The position numbers were made by a program, and so were the translations under genes. Source: Hydractinia symbiolongicarpus (taxonomy: Eukaryota > Cnidaria > Hydrozoa > Anthoathecata > Hydractiniidae). From it: a stretch of 64,000 nucleotides of DNA. Numbering within the stretch: the stretch's first letter is position 1; each line of letters starts with the position of its first letter. The notes beneath the pieces were generated by a model. It was not told the origin of the DNA, did no database searches, and saw only the letters and a list, made by a program, of their open reading frames with translations. Positions 47,599-59,258 of this stretch are shown one piece after another. The DNA is taken from positions 32,531,828-32,595,827 of the forward strand of contig NC_079876.1 in assembly GCF_029227915.1 (NCBI RefSeq). The letters run 5' to 3'.

Positions 47599-48054
47599 AT
47601 CCTTTACATTATTACCTTTTGGAACCATTCAGAAGGTGAGTAAAAACAATGCTGAAAAAACAGGATTGTTTTTTGATCGCATTTAACCAACCTCGTGCAC
47701 AGAGCTGCTGCCTTTTTGACATCGAGGCCGATCGTCAAGTAGGCGCGAGCGGCTTGGACATAGGTAACACACCCTGGGGACGAGGATGCGCATTCACCAA
47801 CATCTATGGCATCTTCCAAAATAGGATCCTTTACATTATTACCTTTTGGAACCATTCAGAAGGTGAGTAAAAACAATGCTGAAAAAACAGGATTGTTTTT
47901 TGATCGCATTTAACCAACCTCGTGCACAGAGCTGCTGCCTTTTTGACATCGAGGCCGATCGTCAAGTAGGCGCGAGCGGCTTGGACATAGGTAACACACC
48001 CTGGGGACGAGGAAGCGCATTCACCAACATCTATGGCATCTTCCAAAATAGGAT
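47599..48054. repeat. 227-bp tandem duplication
   Basis: Two head-to-tail copies (47599-47825 and 47826-48052, plus two shared bases) that are almost identical; one difference seen is GAGGATGCGC versus GAGGAAGCGC. Both copies are open over long stretches on both strands (minus: DVGECASSSPGCVTYVQAA), which explains matching ORFs but is not evidence of coding. CCTCGT near the left and GGGGACGAGG near the right echo the CAACCTCG MITE ends. Confidence 0.95.
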
Positions 48055-48900
48055 TTCAAAAAATTAGCTAGTTAGAAAAACATTAAAATTGACCTACATT
48101 TAACCCTGTTAGACCGTTATTTCGGAGTTATAACAAAAAAGTGAGTTTGTAGTGAAATTCTACAGTTAGTAAGGAATTTTCACGGCCACCATCAGATTTA
48201 TACTCCGCTTAAGAAAGTGTGTTCCAATGAGTAGATAAAGCGGAATATGACTTGAGCAAATTTCTTTGTTGTTGTGGCAAACCTTTTAACTCATGATGAA
48301 TTTACACACTGCTAGGATTTAGAAGTTAATACCTCTTTGAGATAAACTTTGAATGAAAGAATTGCGCCATTAAAAACAACGCAACGTTGCGTGGAATATG
48401 AATTTACCTCGTGACTTTCCTAGCTACTCTAGGCGAATCTACAGTTGCCTTTAACACTCCAGTCTTCTAATCATGTGTTTGTTATCTAAACCGTTGAATG
48501 AATGTTCCGCTAGAGCTTGAAGGTTTTGCTGACCTTCGTTAGATGTGGCGCGAACTATCGTTGTCTAGACATAAAAAAGAGATGTTGGTGGCGCGTGGGT
48601 ATAGAATCCGCAATTACATGGTCTGTGGTTCAATCCAAAGCGCGAATAGATTTAGAAAGTGTGTACACAGCTACAGGCCAACCCATGAAAAACAGACAGG
48701 CAATGACTGAGTAGACCTACTGGATATATCCAAGCATAGGACCCGAATTAACACCGGTTATCTTATAAAAATATCTAAGCGCCTTTTGTTTCTCTTTTGT
48801 TGACTTTTCTCCTTTTACGAACCCCCTGACAGTTTGTTCCTTTTAATAACCCCCCTGACAGTCTGTGTGTTGAACTCTGATCTTCACTACTGCATGTTAA
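48055..48900. other. Spacer before the Gypsy-like element
   Basis: No gene. Around 48580-48660 a stretch with GGTTCAATCC resembles a tRNA B-box and may be the head of a decayed SINE, but the A-box is not convincing. Confidence 0.35.
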
Positions 48901-50096
48901 TTCATCCCTAATTGAAAGCATTGTTCCACAAGGTATAATCGAGCCAAGTAACTCTCCATGAAGAGCTTAAGTCGTTCTCACTAAAAATTCAAACCAAAAG
49001 AAACTTTTAGTCAATTCACAAACAAAAAATAAATTTACTGAGCTTGATGCTTACCCGTTACCTCGTATCAATGAAACAGTTAACAAGATATCTCAATATA
49101 AGTATTTTAGCAATACTGACCTTAGCTCAGCATACCACCAAATACCAATTAGTGAAGTTGACAAGCCATATACAGCATTCGAAATTGACAAGGCGTTATT
49201 TCAGCTCACTAGAATGCCTTTCGGAGTTACAAATGGAGTGTTTCCAGCGCAAGATTGATAGTTTTACTACTAAAGAGGAACTAGAGGCTACGTTTGCTTA
49301 CCTAAACAATGTTACTGTGTGTAGCATGACTAAGGAGGGCCATGATATCAACCTAAATCGTTTATTGGCAGTAGCATGTAAAAGAAATTTCACTCCCAAC
49401 GAAGATAAATCTGATTTCTGTACTCAAGTTTGAAGTCTTTGAGAGAGCTCCCACTATCAACTAACATAAAGTCACTGACAAAGGATCATTCGTTTGTTTG
49501 CATACTAGCTACTCACAATGGATTCCAAAATTCTCTGACAAAATTGCTCCATTGTTGGGGCGACAGTTTTTCCATTAGACAAAGAAGCTGAAAATGCCTT
49601 TACCAACCTGAAACTTAATATTCCAAATTTTGTAGTATGCTCAGTAGATGAATCCGTTCCTTTCGAATTGGAAACCGATGCTTCTGATATAGCGTTAGCA
49701 GGTATTCTCAATCAAGGTGGATTCCCAGTAGTCCTTTTCTCAAGAACCATGCATGGCTCCGAACTGAAGTATCCAGCAGTCCAGAAAGAAGCTTGTACGA
49801 TTATAGAATCTGTTCACCACTGGAAACACTATTTTTCTGGCCACCATTATCTCGCATCAATAAATGAACTTCCACATAGCGATGTAAGCATCGATACTGA
49901 AAGAAATCGGTCAATTAAATCGGTTATAATAAATAAATCTGTTAATACACAAATTGATATACCTTTCATCATACCAGATGCTGTTGTACCACAGGACGTT
50001 GACTCCGCTGCAGAACCTGCTCCAACTGTTAGAAGTTCAAACCGACAAGAAAAGCACCTGATCGTTCAGATCTATAGTTTCAACTGGACTGTGTAG
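48901..50096 (+). pseudogene. Broken Ty3/Gypsy-like LTR retrotransposon pol
   Basis: RT from about 48910 (SIVPQGIIEPSNSP, ELDAYPLPRINETVNKIS, YFSNTDLSSAYHQIPI with the first catalytic Asp, RMPFGVTNGV). The usual YLDD box reads YLNN (about 49299-49310), losing the catalytic aspartates. Frameshifts or stops occur near 48960, 49255 and 49430. RNase H follows at 49660-49850 (FELETDASDIALAGILNQGG, YPAVQKEACTI, HHWKHYFSGHHY). The frame then jumps to sequence resembling the end of integrase (SSNRQEK), so the integrase core is deleted. The LTRs were not delimited. Family knowledge: such elements copy via RNA and integrate; this copy is dead. Confidence 0.85.
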
Positions 50097-51178
50097 TAAG
50101 GCTAGTTATAAACGTACGACGTAATCTGTGCTGTTTAGACTATGGGTTTATATACCTCTGTGACTCTGTTACTCTGATTTGTTGAGTTTGTTTGCTCAAC
50201 TATTATATACTGCTGTGTTGCGTCCATTATATCCGCCACGATTTCGATATAACTAGCTCAATATTTACAGCTGGAGAGATTGTTGTGTTATATGTATTTC
50301 CATATATATCTTAGGTAGATAAAACCTTATGAATAGAAGTAAAGGTATTTTACGTTACTCCACGTTACAATAGTAGGCGTAAATGTCCCGGTATATAGAA
50401 CAGGAGATGTTTATTACGTATATCTCATTACAGACCAATTTCAATATTTCCCTGCTTCTTGAAGATTTAAGAGAGAATTATGTACAACATTGTATAACTT
50501 CTTGGCCATGGAAAGCATTCTATCTACAAGTCACTTCAAAATTGCATTATTAAGAAACCAGCTGCCTTGGAGAGTGATAACGAAAAAAAATTCTTCTAAA
50601 AAACCACGTGTGCTAATTAAACGCTTTCTTGAATGTTTAAAATTAAAATTTAATATTTTTAATTGTCAATTTCTACTTGACAGTTTTCTTAATGACATCT
50701 ACATAAAGTGTAAGATGATAGGACTCCATATAGTCTTATACTTACTGCTGCATTTTATTCTATGTACCGGATAATACATTATAGACTAACTGTGACAATA
50801 TTTGTTTGAGGTGGTACTTGTAGAACTTTTTATCTGTAATTCTAGTAGCAGTATGCTATTTTTTCGGCGAAAAAAAACAGTGACAGTAAATGAATACTGT
50901 ACAAATAAAGGTTTAAAACATCAAATATTTGTGATGGCATCCAACCAGAACATGAGAATTGTTTTTGCACAATTTAGTGTCTAATTAGTGCGGCTTAGAC
51001 AGTCATTAAGAAGTACAAAAGGTACTGGTTGACTAAATTACTTCCATTTTATCAAACTCTTGTCCCCAGGGCTTCTTTTTTGCGTTTGGTTTTGTAACAA
51101 GCACGAAAGAACTAGCTCAGAGATAAAAAAATAAAGTTGTGTATCTCGAAAAAGAAAAAAATAGTTTTAAGGGATGTG
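50097..51178. other. Possible LTR remainder and spacer
   Basis: The first few hundred bases may be 3' LTR of the Gypsy-like element, but no second copy is in view to confirm it. A 94-codon plus ORF at 50490-50774 has no recognisable domain or good splice context. Confidence 0.3.
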
Positions 51179-51179
51179 C

Positions 51180-51324
51180 AACCTCGCCTTCTCATGAGGC
51201 GCGAGATAACAATCTCATTCCCATGGCATTTTTCGCTTTTTTGATATCCGAGAGACGGCGCGACTCGACACCGTCCAGCCAGGGTATCAAAAAGCAAAAA
51301 AAGGCCCTGGGAGTGAGGTTCATT

Positions 51325-51356
<32 letters not shown>

Positions 51357-51357
51357 A
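51180..51357. mobile_element. MITE-like inverted repeat followed by (ATC)n
   Basis: AACCTCGCCTTCTCATGAGG at the left and CCCTGGGAGTGAGGTT at the right bound about 140 bp with a large internal inverted repeat (GCTTTTTTGATATCC beside GGTATCAAAAAGC). An (ATC)n microsatellite (about 51323-51356) follows directly. Confidence 0.55.
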
Positions 51358-52034
51358 AAGCATTTTCATAATGCGTGCATATAATTATTTTTTTTTTTTT
51401 GTGTATATATATTTCTGCCATACGTCTCGGTCCCTAGCCAATGTGCATGCCTCTTCAAGAGAGGCCATGCTCTTTCCTGGGAGTGAGGTTGATGATTTTA
51501 AATAAATATGCCCTACCCCGGATAGATATGTGTGAGCACGTTCGTACTTGGGCGATCAGGATATACGATATAGCTGAAAGTAAAGTAAATAGCTACGAAT
51601 CGAAAGCCGAATCGAAACTGATTGTGAGGAGGTTGAACCGACTGCTCTTTTTTTTCTCTCTAAGTTTTACGTGTTTAGAAAAGTTTGTTTATTGACACAA
51701 GTACTTATGTAATTTCTTAATGGTAGCTAGATATAAAGCTGGCGAATAACTGACATTTTTTGCTATGTAGGCAGGTCTAACTCCACCTTGGGGTAAATTT
51801 CAAAAATTATGCATGTCTTGTTGCTTCTTCGCTAGCTAAGCTTGCGTGATGTGCTTTGTTTGCATAATATGTTATTTAACAGATATATACGGGAAATAAC
51901 TATATCTATATACATGTAACTAGACAGTTAGGCCCAACCTATAAACCAGGGATCTCATGTTCCAGGGACTAGATAGATAGATAGATAGATGTGCATATTT
52001 TACATGGCTAGCCTCACAAATATCGAGGGATATA
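51358..52034. other. Spacer, nothing recognised except simple repeats
   Basis: Contains another GGGAGTGAGGTTGA-type end at about 51479-51492 and a short (GATA)n run near 51970-51990. No gene. Confidence 0.4.
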
Positions 52035-52344
52035 CCCTGTCTATTATTTCCAGGAGGGGCCATGGCGTAGATGGAGAGTCCTAGAGTATTTAATGCTCAT
52101 TTTGAGCTACACAGACCCATTTTGAGCTACGCAGACCCAATTAGAGCCCGCGCTCTACTAGACAACTCCCGGCAACATCCAACGGCCCACACAGTGTGCC
52201 ATCTTCCCAATTTCCCTCACATGGCTTGGGTTAACCCGGGGCTATGGTAACATTCACTCGCCCATGTTGAATCGCCGTCAAGAGGAATCGAACCCCGGTC
52301 TCCCGCACAGAGTACGAGAGCTATAACCACTAATCTACGGCGCC
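52035..52344 (-). mobile_element. tRNA-derived SINE
   Basis: On the minus strand the unit starts GGCGCCGTAGATTAGTGG (A-box TAGATTAGTGG, about 52327-52337) and continues to GGGGTTCGATTCC (B-box, 52284-52296), the spacing of a pol III type 2 promoter. A tRNA-unrelated body of about 200 bp follows. It is not a functional tRNA, because the acceptor-stem partner is missing. It ends about 9 bp from the next element. Confidence 0.8.
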
Positions 52345-52353
52345 ACTGTTTAC

Positions 52354-53225
52354 TACGATGGCCCCTATGGCTCACGTTTCTTCCAATTTAAAAACACTTC
52401 TCTTCTATGATCCAAACAGTTCTCTTCTGTATTCTCACACTTCTCTTCTGCATTTTGACACTTCTCTGCATGTGGCCCCAAACTTTCTCTTCACAAGTAA
52501 TTTTAAAAATCTGGTCCGCAGTTTTACACCCATGGTCTGTATAATTTTTTTCACTTTTTACACGTGCTCAATTTACGAATAAAAAATATTATTATTAAAA
52601 TATTGTTGCAGGTCCCGAAGCATGTGCATGAATAAAATAATATCACGAATCAATTCAGATCAGTAGCAAAGTAATTAATTTTATTTATCAAGAGACACAA
52701 TAAATGGCAAAATAGATGGCCACCAAGAGTCCTCAAAGTCATGGTGGTGTCAACCAAGCAAAGCACATTTCCTTTCAAAAATGTCAGGCTAGGATTTTAG
52801 ATTAGAGCAATACGTATTTTGTTTAGAACAATAAAGAAATAATGGCCAGCCTGGTTAAAATTCTTATAAGAACGTGCGTATTAAAAAAGATAAACGAATG
52901 CCTTAACGGATACGTCATTTATTCCCTCTTGTCTCCCTAATATATGAAAAACGCAAAAAACCTGGAGGTGACGGGTCGGTCATTTATTCAAAAAGCGTGG
53001 GTTAGCGAAATCTAGCTCAATCTATATTCCGGACCGGAATTGGGTCTGGGAATTTTTTGAGTTCATGGAAGAAAAGTGTTTCTCACTTTGGAAGAGAAGT
53101 GTTTCGAACGAAAGAGAAGATTTCAGAGGAAAGAAGAGAAGTGTTTTAACTAAGAAGAGCAGTTTTTTGACTAAGAAGAGAAGGGTTTTTATTAAGAAGA
53201 GAAGTGAGCCATAGGGGCCATCGTA
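52354..53225. mobile_element. 872-bp inverted-repeat element with 6-bp target duplication
   Basis: Ends are TACGATGGCCCCTATGGCTC and its exact inverse, flanked by GTTTAC at 52348-52353 and 53226-53231. Inside each end there is a cluster of ACTTCTCTT (left) or AAGAGAAGTG (right) repeats, five or more per side, so the whole folds back over about 150 bp. The centre has no transposase. Superfamily not assigned. Confidence 0.85.
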
Positions 53226-53587
53226 GTTTACTACATGCAGGCTGCGTCATATAGATCGCGTGCGTGCACCTTAGTACGCTCGTAAAATCTGTTAGACAAG
53301 TGAAAAATAACTCGCCTAAAATATTAATTCATTTCTTAGGTGTGTGAACAATCACGCTCCTAATTAAAACTGTAGCGAATAATAATTCTTAGAAATCCCA
53401 TTACGGAAAGAAAAAAGAAAAAAAATGCGAGACTGCAAAATTTTTCTTTTAAATAAGGTCACGCGATTTCTTTAGAGTACAGAATTGCGAGTAGCGTGGA
53501 GAGATTGCAACTCTAAAGGGGAATTGTTTGGCCTTAAAAACCTTTTTAAATTATAACGTGTCAGATGTAATTGGCTGTAAAACCAAA

Positions 53588-53738
53588 AAGACGGCGCAAA
53601 AGTTGTTAATTTTGTGTGGTGTAAGATCTGTGCCAAATTTGAAAAGGAGATACAAAATTGTTCTATGATAAAAGGGACAGCAAAAGCTGCAATGCAACCA
53701 TATATCGAAGGAACAAGTTTTGTGACGAAGTATCAGGT
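53588..53738 (+). pseudogene. Fragment of a ZNF862/hAT-type zinc-finger exon
   Basis: Open stretch NQKDGAKVVNFVWCKICAKF, then IKGTAKAAMQPYIEGTSFVT and KYQ, ending at a GTATGC donor. It resembles the TTF/BED-like zinc finger that opens ZNF862-like and hAT-related proteins (WCKIC pair, KGTAK, YIEGTS). The rest of the protein is absent; a dispersed repeat follows about 20 bp later. Likely a relic of a domesticated or dead hAT-type gene. Confidence 0.5.
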
Positions 53739-53759
53739 ATGCATTATTTTTTTATTGGT

Positions 53760-54412
53760 ATGATTACATCAGCAAAAAAATTGCCGAGGTAACTTTGTTG
53801 TGAAATTTAAATGCCACAATCAAAAACGGTCTATGCTAAAGAGCGTACGGTATAGAGAACATTGAAGTCGTCCCCTTTCCTTCATGCTGAAACTCTTATG
53901 ATCGGCTGGTGCATTACACTGAGACTCGAACGAAAGACGGAAGACCATTTGGAACCATGCCACAAGTCATTCCAGCCTTCATCGTCACAGAGAATACTGC
54001 GAGAAGAGTGTGCACCCATGCAAGTTAAACATAACCAGAACATGGGAGAGGTTAGGTGTCCTGTAACTTAATACAGCTTCCGGACGAATGTTCTCATGAT
54101 GTAATACCAAAGAATAACATGTTGAATAACGTTTAAAAAAGGGGAAAGAGGAATCGAATATGTTTAGTAATATTAGTTAAAAAAATTGTATATCGTATTA
54201 AAAAGAAGTCCAGAAGTTCTGTCTCCCACACGGCACAGCAGGCAATAAGTCAGCCCTGCCCTCGGTTTTGTGAGAAGAGATGTTCTGCGAAGACTCAAAC
54301 AATTGAGTCTCCTGTACAGTTTTGCTTCATGTTAAGCATTTTTGAAGCATGCCACTGGCGAGTTCTGCGTTATACAACCTAATGATGCCCTAAACTAATG
54401 AATAAATAATTC
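53760..54412. repeat. Dispersed repeat, copy B
   Basis: Inverted homologue of 39005-39735 (see that entry). A 69-codon ORF at 53862-54071 lies inside and is explained by the repeat. Confidence 0.8.
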
Positions 54413-56160
54413 ATTTTTAAACGCACATGTTTTTCATTCAAATTAAGAACTTTCATTCATTTTTTTCTTTGATTATTATTATAGTAAATAATTTGTACAA
54501 AAGACATTTCAGGTGCGCATTTTTGAAGTGACTAAGGTGTTTTTGGTGCGTGATTGAAAACGCTGCTCCATTGTTGCAGAAGCATGCGGAGTTGGGTGGC
54601 GATCGCGCACCTCAAAAGACCAGGACTGCTCAGGCAAGTGATAAATCACGCACCAAATTCTCTGAAAAGATTTTTAGGAGCGCTGCATACCACACGCCTG
54701 TGTTTTTTTATATGCAGCCTGTGCATGCAATGGTCATTGTGCTATATGCCAGTGCAAGCTAAGCTGAGGAGACATAAAGTGTTTAGCATTTGGAATGCAC
54801 AGCTAGCATTGGTTACAATAAAAAATCGGCGTGTATAACTCGCAAGACAATGAATACTGTGTGTCATAATGTTTGTCCTAAGCTTAATGCTTTGTTTACT
54901 TCGAAGATATGTTGACTGAAGTAGATGTTAGTTCTGCCTAATAATTCTGGCTAATATGACCATTAAACAGCTGATTTGTTATAGTTAAATATACGAAGAT
55001 ACTTTAGCTGATCCGAACTAAGAAAAAAATGATCTTTGATTAGAAAGCGCATCTGCCGACAAGCGCGAAAACATTAAAATCTCTGGTTAAGGGGGATCTA
55101 ATGCCTTGATCGTGGATCTGATGCCTAGATCACAAGACCCCTGGTTAGTAGGCTGACCCTAATTGCTAGAGGAGAATTTTATTAAAATGTGTGATAGCAA
55201 TCCTGACTGTCTATTAGCTAGCAACTAGCTAGTGTATAACATCGTAATTACTTGATTTTCTAATCAAACGGCTAAACAAGGAAAATTTCTGCCTTAAGAG
55301 ATTGTTTTCCCCGTCTTTTTGTTTTTTTCTATGTGTTTGTTTTTTCCATGGAAGAATGGAATATTAAAATTCCACTCTCGTCATTTCTCTTTTAGTTTTA
55401 GTTCTTTTAGCTTTTCTCTTTTAAGCGAAATTGTTTATCTAGCTGGAAGTTTTATAAAAACATCCATCTGATGGTGAAATACAAGAACAAGCTTTATTAC
55501 AATGCCTCTAAAAGTAACAAAGCCAGCTCTCTTATTTTTTATATATTAAATTAAATTTCATTTTATTTATTGATATATACTTTTTCTAAAAAAAAACAAA
55601 AAAAAAACACAAATACAATTAAGAACAATTTGAAATGTATTTGAATTAAAATTAATTAATTAATTAATTAATTAAAAGGAATTTCGAAACTAACTCTGAA
55701 ACAAATTTGATTAAAGACTTTTTAGCATCGTTCTTTTAAATTTAAAGCTCAATAACTTGAAAATCGATGGAAATAACTGACATCATCTCCTGCATGGGTA
55801 ATCAGAAAGCTAGGACAGCAGTGCAGCATATAAATATGCTGCAGAATTGACAGAACAGTTAAATTTACAAACATCAAAAAACTTTAAATTGAAGAATTAA
55901 GCTGTAATGTGATTCTCGACACACCTTGCTTTCAAAAACAAGACAGAATTATATAGAGCTGTAGTTGCAACAAAAACTCTTTTGATAAGATAAATATGGG
56001 AGAAGTTTAAGGGGAAAAATTGAATATGAACAAAATGAGAAACATCCACCCTCCCCCCCCCAAAAAAAAAAAAAAAAAGAAAATTTAAACATAGGGAAAA
56101 AGCAAGAAAACAATGTATAAATACTGTAGTAGTACATCTTAAAGCAATAGCGTATCAGAA
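54413..56160. other. Intergenic, no supported gene
   Basis: Two overlapping ORFs at 54550-54838 show no recognisable domains. An (ATTA)n run lies near 55650-55673 and a C8 then A16 run near 56053-56078. Confidence 0.4.
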
Positions 56161-56199
56161 AATAGAAAATATATTTCAATCTTCATCATTGTCCTCTAG

Positions 56200-58830
56200 T
56201 TCCTCGTTATGCTCTGGTCCATCGTTGTTCTCTGCTTCTTCATTTCGCCTCCTGTACCATTGCATCTTTCAAGAAACCATCAATTTTTTTGGCTTCTTTT
56301 CACAATTTCCTTGCTACAGTTTTATTTGCCCCTCCATTTCTCCATTTTAACAAGGCAAGGCAATTAGGAATTACTACACCGACCTTTAACTTCCTCAATC
56401 TTCACAAGTTCTTTGACAAGTTTCAAATCTTGATTGTCTGAAACTGGGTTTTCAGGGACTTCAGGCACTTTTACAGTTGGTGGCAGATCACCTTGCTCCT
56501 CAGCTTCGTCATTTTCGGTACCTGCAGCTGATCCATTTACTTCATACTCTTCCATATCATTGCCTTCACCCTCATACAGTTCCATGCCTTCATCTTCAAG
56601 TTCTTTATTTAAGTTTTTGGAACGTTTTCCTTTTTGAACTCCTTCTGGAGGTGTTACTGTTTTTTCAACTTATTGCTCGTAGTTATGATTTCATAAACTT
56701 CTCCCTAAAGGCTAGCATTTCCTTCCCTACGAGATCCATGATTTTGTTGCTGACCAAGAGATCTTCAGAACCGTCAAAAGCAAGAGTCATTATATTCTTT
56801 TTATATTATATGCATCTTCACAGTTAATTTCAGATTTAACATACGCATCATCTGATTGCTAGATGGCGCTGGTATTTTATCTGGATGTTTAGTTAGAAGG
56901 TCTAGCACAAGTTGCATTTCTTTCTTTCGGAATGCAGCTTTGATTTCTCTATATGTTGTATCATTTACGTGAACATTCCTAGTTATGCCAGCACCAATAA
57001 AAGTATGTGAAAATACCCCTTTTGAAACAAGGCAGATTCAATTTCAAGAGGTAAATGTGCAGAATAGTCATCAGTTGTGAATATGCCTTATTTTGAAGGT
57101 GGGAATGCCAACGGTATGGTCGGCGATTTCTTAATTTATTCTAGCATTTGTTTAATACAATATGAACCTGTCTCTACCCATTGATTTGAAACTTTTTCTG
57201 GAGGGTTGACAGTGACCCTCAATCCTTTACCTTTAAACACAAATCCTAATGGTGGTGGTTTGAATTGCTGTACAGATGCTGCAATAGTCATGAATGCAAA
57301 GTTCACGTGAGAGGTGATGGTTTTCCTTGACAAAGCAAGACTGATCTCTTCCTTTAAAGTTAAGGTAGCAGTAACCCTTTTAAAAATCGGATTTTTTTTC
57401 ACAAAATAAGTTACGAAAGGTTATATATCCATATTTTTTCACTTATACGCACTTATCTTTCATCAAAAATATTCAGCCTCAACAATTCCTCTTTAAAATA
57501 AAATTAAAATAAGTAATTAGTTTAGCCTACACGCTTGTGAAATTGTATGGAAAAAATGATGCAGTTATTAAAGAGAAATCTTAATAACAACAAAGATGAC
57601 ACATTAAGAAGAAATTTAAGACAATCTTCATTATGCTACACTGCACGAGCTTTAACATTCAATAGCATTTTTGTGTTACTTTAAAATTTTCAGACATGCT
57701 TGGTGAATCATGCAGCCATGATACAGTGTGCGGAAATCTTTTTATTTGGAATTTTGTTCTTTTAACAGCGTTCAATGCTGCAGGGGATGCTAACAAAGTA
57801 TCTTTTGAAAAAAACAAAAGTCTATTGTTAAAAAAATATAAATGAACAAAAAAACTCAGCACACCGTTTTAACAGAGCAAAAACAGAATGCTTATGATAC
57901 ATTTTTAAATAGAAATTTCTGCTGACTCAGCTATTTTGGTGTTAAGTTAAAATCATTTTATTATGTATTAAGGCCTATATTTTTAGAAAATAGTAAAAAA
58001 ATGTTATAAATAAAACACTGAGTAAATAATGCAGCTATTTGGACAGCCATAAAAGGGTTACTGCCACCTTGAGTGTGATGACAATTCATTGCGATGCAGA
58101 GGCATTTAATCAGCTGACAAGATAGGAGGGTCCACTTTGAACTTATAGAGCTCCATATGTTCTTAAGAAACTGTATAATCCTTTCCTTTCTTGCTTCTTG
58201 TGAGATAGCAAATCGTTTGTTAGGGTGCCAAGTGACACGCTGTACTCTTTACACCAGCAATCAATCCACTTGTTAGTCAATTTCCACTCATTAGCTTTCT
58301 CGTTAGCTTTCTCGTTAGCTTTCTGTTCTAACTCTCAGTAATTATCATAACACTACTTGTGCTTTTGCTTTCAATATAAATCTTAGAAGTCGCCCTTTCC
58401 AAGATGACCTGACATTGATAAAGTAGTCAAATAAAGCGGAGCTCACTTCATTGGCTCTTTTTGGTGGGCTAGCACCCAGTAATCTGTACTTGTTTTTACT
58501 ATCATTGTCAAATGAAAAGTCTGTCAAGTTTTTCTGAACAACGTAAAACAAATTTGGTAGCAGATTTTAATTCTTTAGAATCACACTTCTCTTTCTTCAT
58601 GTAAGTAAAATAATCCCGAACAAATGGTTATATATAGTCAGTTTGGGTTAACAGGTGCACTCACTTCCTTTTCTTTGCATTCCAAACTGCTTTGTTGATT
58701 TGAGGGTCTTTCTTGTCGGCATCGTAATTTGCCTTCTTCACCTTTAACACATCACCAACTTTCTGCTCAGTAAATTTTTTGCCTCTTGGCTCTATAATCC
58801 ATCTTATCATTTTTATTTTAATATCTACTA
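56200..58830 (-). pseudogene. Decayed DDE (jerky-like) transposase gene
   Basis: Read on the minus strand from about 58830: FTEQKVGDVLKVKKANYD, a linker, then KWKLTNKWIDCWCKEYSV-like HTH sequence (about 58280-58220), KVDPP-type sequence with NELSS-like codons (about 58140-58085). After an inserted element it resumes with KTITSHVNFAFMT, QFKPPPLGFVFKGKGLRVTV, QWVETGSYCIKQMLE (57340-57136), then DDYSAHL (about 57065) and an acidic Glu-rich tail (56585-56364). Many stops and frameshifts. Motif order matches a cnidarian-type DDE transposase with PP-x-FVFKG and DDYS-H blocks (recollection, moderate certainty). A 12-bp AGCTTTCTCGTT repeat occurs near 58290-58322. Confidence 0.65.
57362..58070. mobile_element. 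709-bp inverted-repeat element inserted in the transposase relic
   Basis: Left end AAGGTAGCAGTAACCCTTTT, right end inverse AAGGTGGCAGTAACCCTTTT. It splits the transposase homology (upstream part ends near 58080, downstream part resumes near 57345). It shares long blocks with 19496-19815. Confidence 0.8.
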
Positions 58831-59258
58831 CCTAAAAAATAAAAGCAGGAAATTTTTAAAATTTTAGAAAAATTTTAATTTTTAATTTTTTTTTAAAAAA
58901 TGTTTTTTTATTAGTTGGATGTAACTTGGACTTTCAAAAGTTTGGCTGTTATTTTCTATCTTAATTTAACTGTGTATATGGGAACGTGCAAAAGAAAACA
59001 AAATATAATGATGTTAAATACAAGTTTGTTAGGCAAATAGTGTTTCCTGTCAGCAATTTTTTGCAGACATAGAATATATAAATTAGTTGTACTCTACAAT
59101 ATATAAATAGCTTTTATCTGTCTGTTAATCATTGAGAAAATAGTTGTACTATAGACAATACATGATATAGCAAATGTAACATGTATGTCAGGCCAATTTT
59201 AATAACTAGTCCTTTTGTTTTAGTTTACTAAGGACCTTATATCTTTCCTTAGATAAAC
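58831..59258. other. Upstream region of the FYB-like gene
   Basis: AT-rich, no ORF. A strong acceptor (ATCTTTCCTTAG, ending 59252) lies 6 bases before the ATG at 59259, so a 5' UTR intron or trans-splicing is likely and the promoter may be further left. Confidence 0.5.

Noticed and set aside
47604-48067. Matched ORFs on both strands
   Set aside because: Explained by the 227-bp tandem duplication; identical peptides follow from identical DNA and do not show coding.
48517-48714. tRNA-like B-box GGTTCAATCC
   Set aside because: The A-box and cloverleaf could not be drawn convincingly; not called as tRNA.
52275-52344. A true tRNA gene
   Set aside because: A and B boxes fit but the 3' acceptor strand is missing and a SINE body follows.
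53862-54071. 69-aa ORF
   Set aside because: Lies inside a dispersed repeat whose other copy at 39 kb does not keep the frame.
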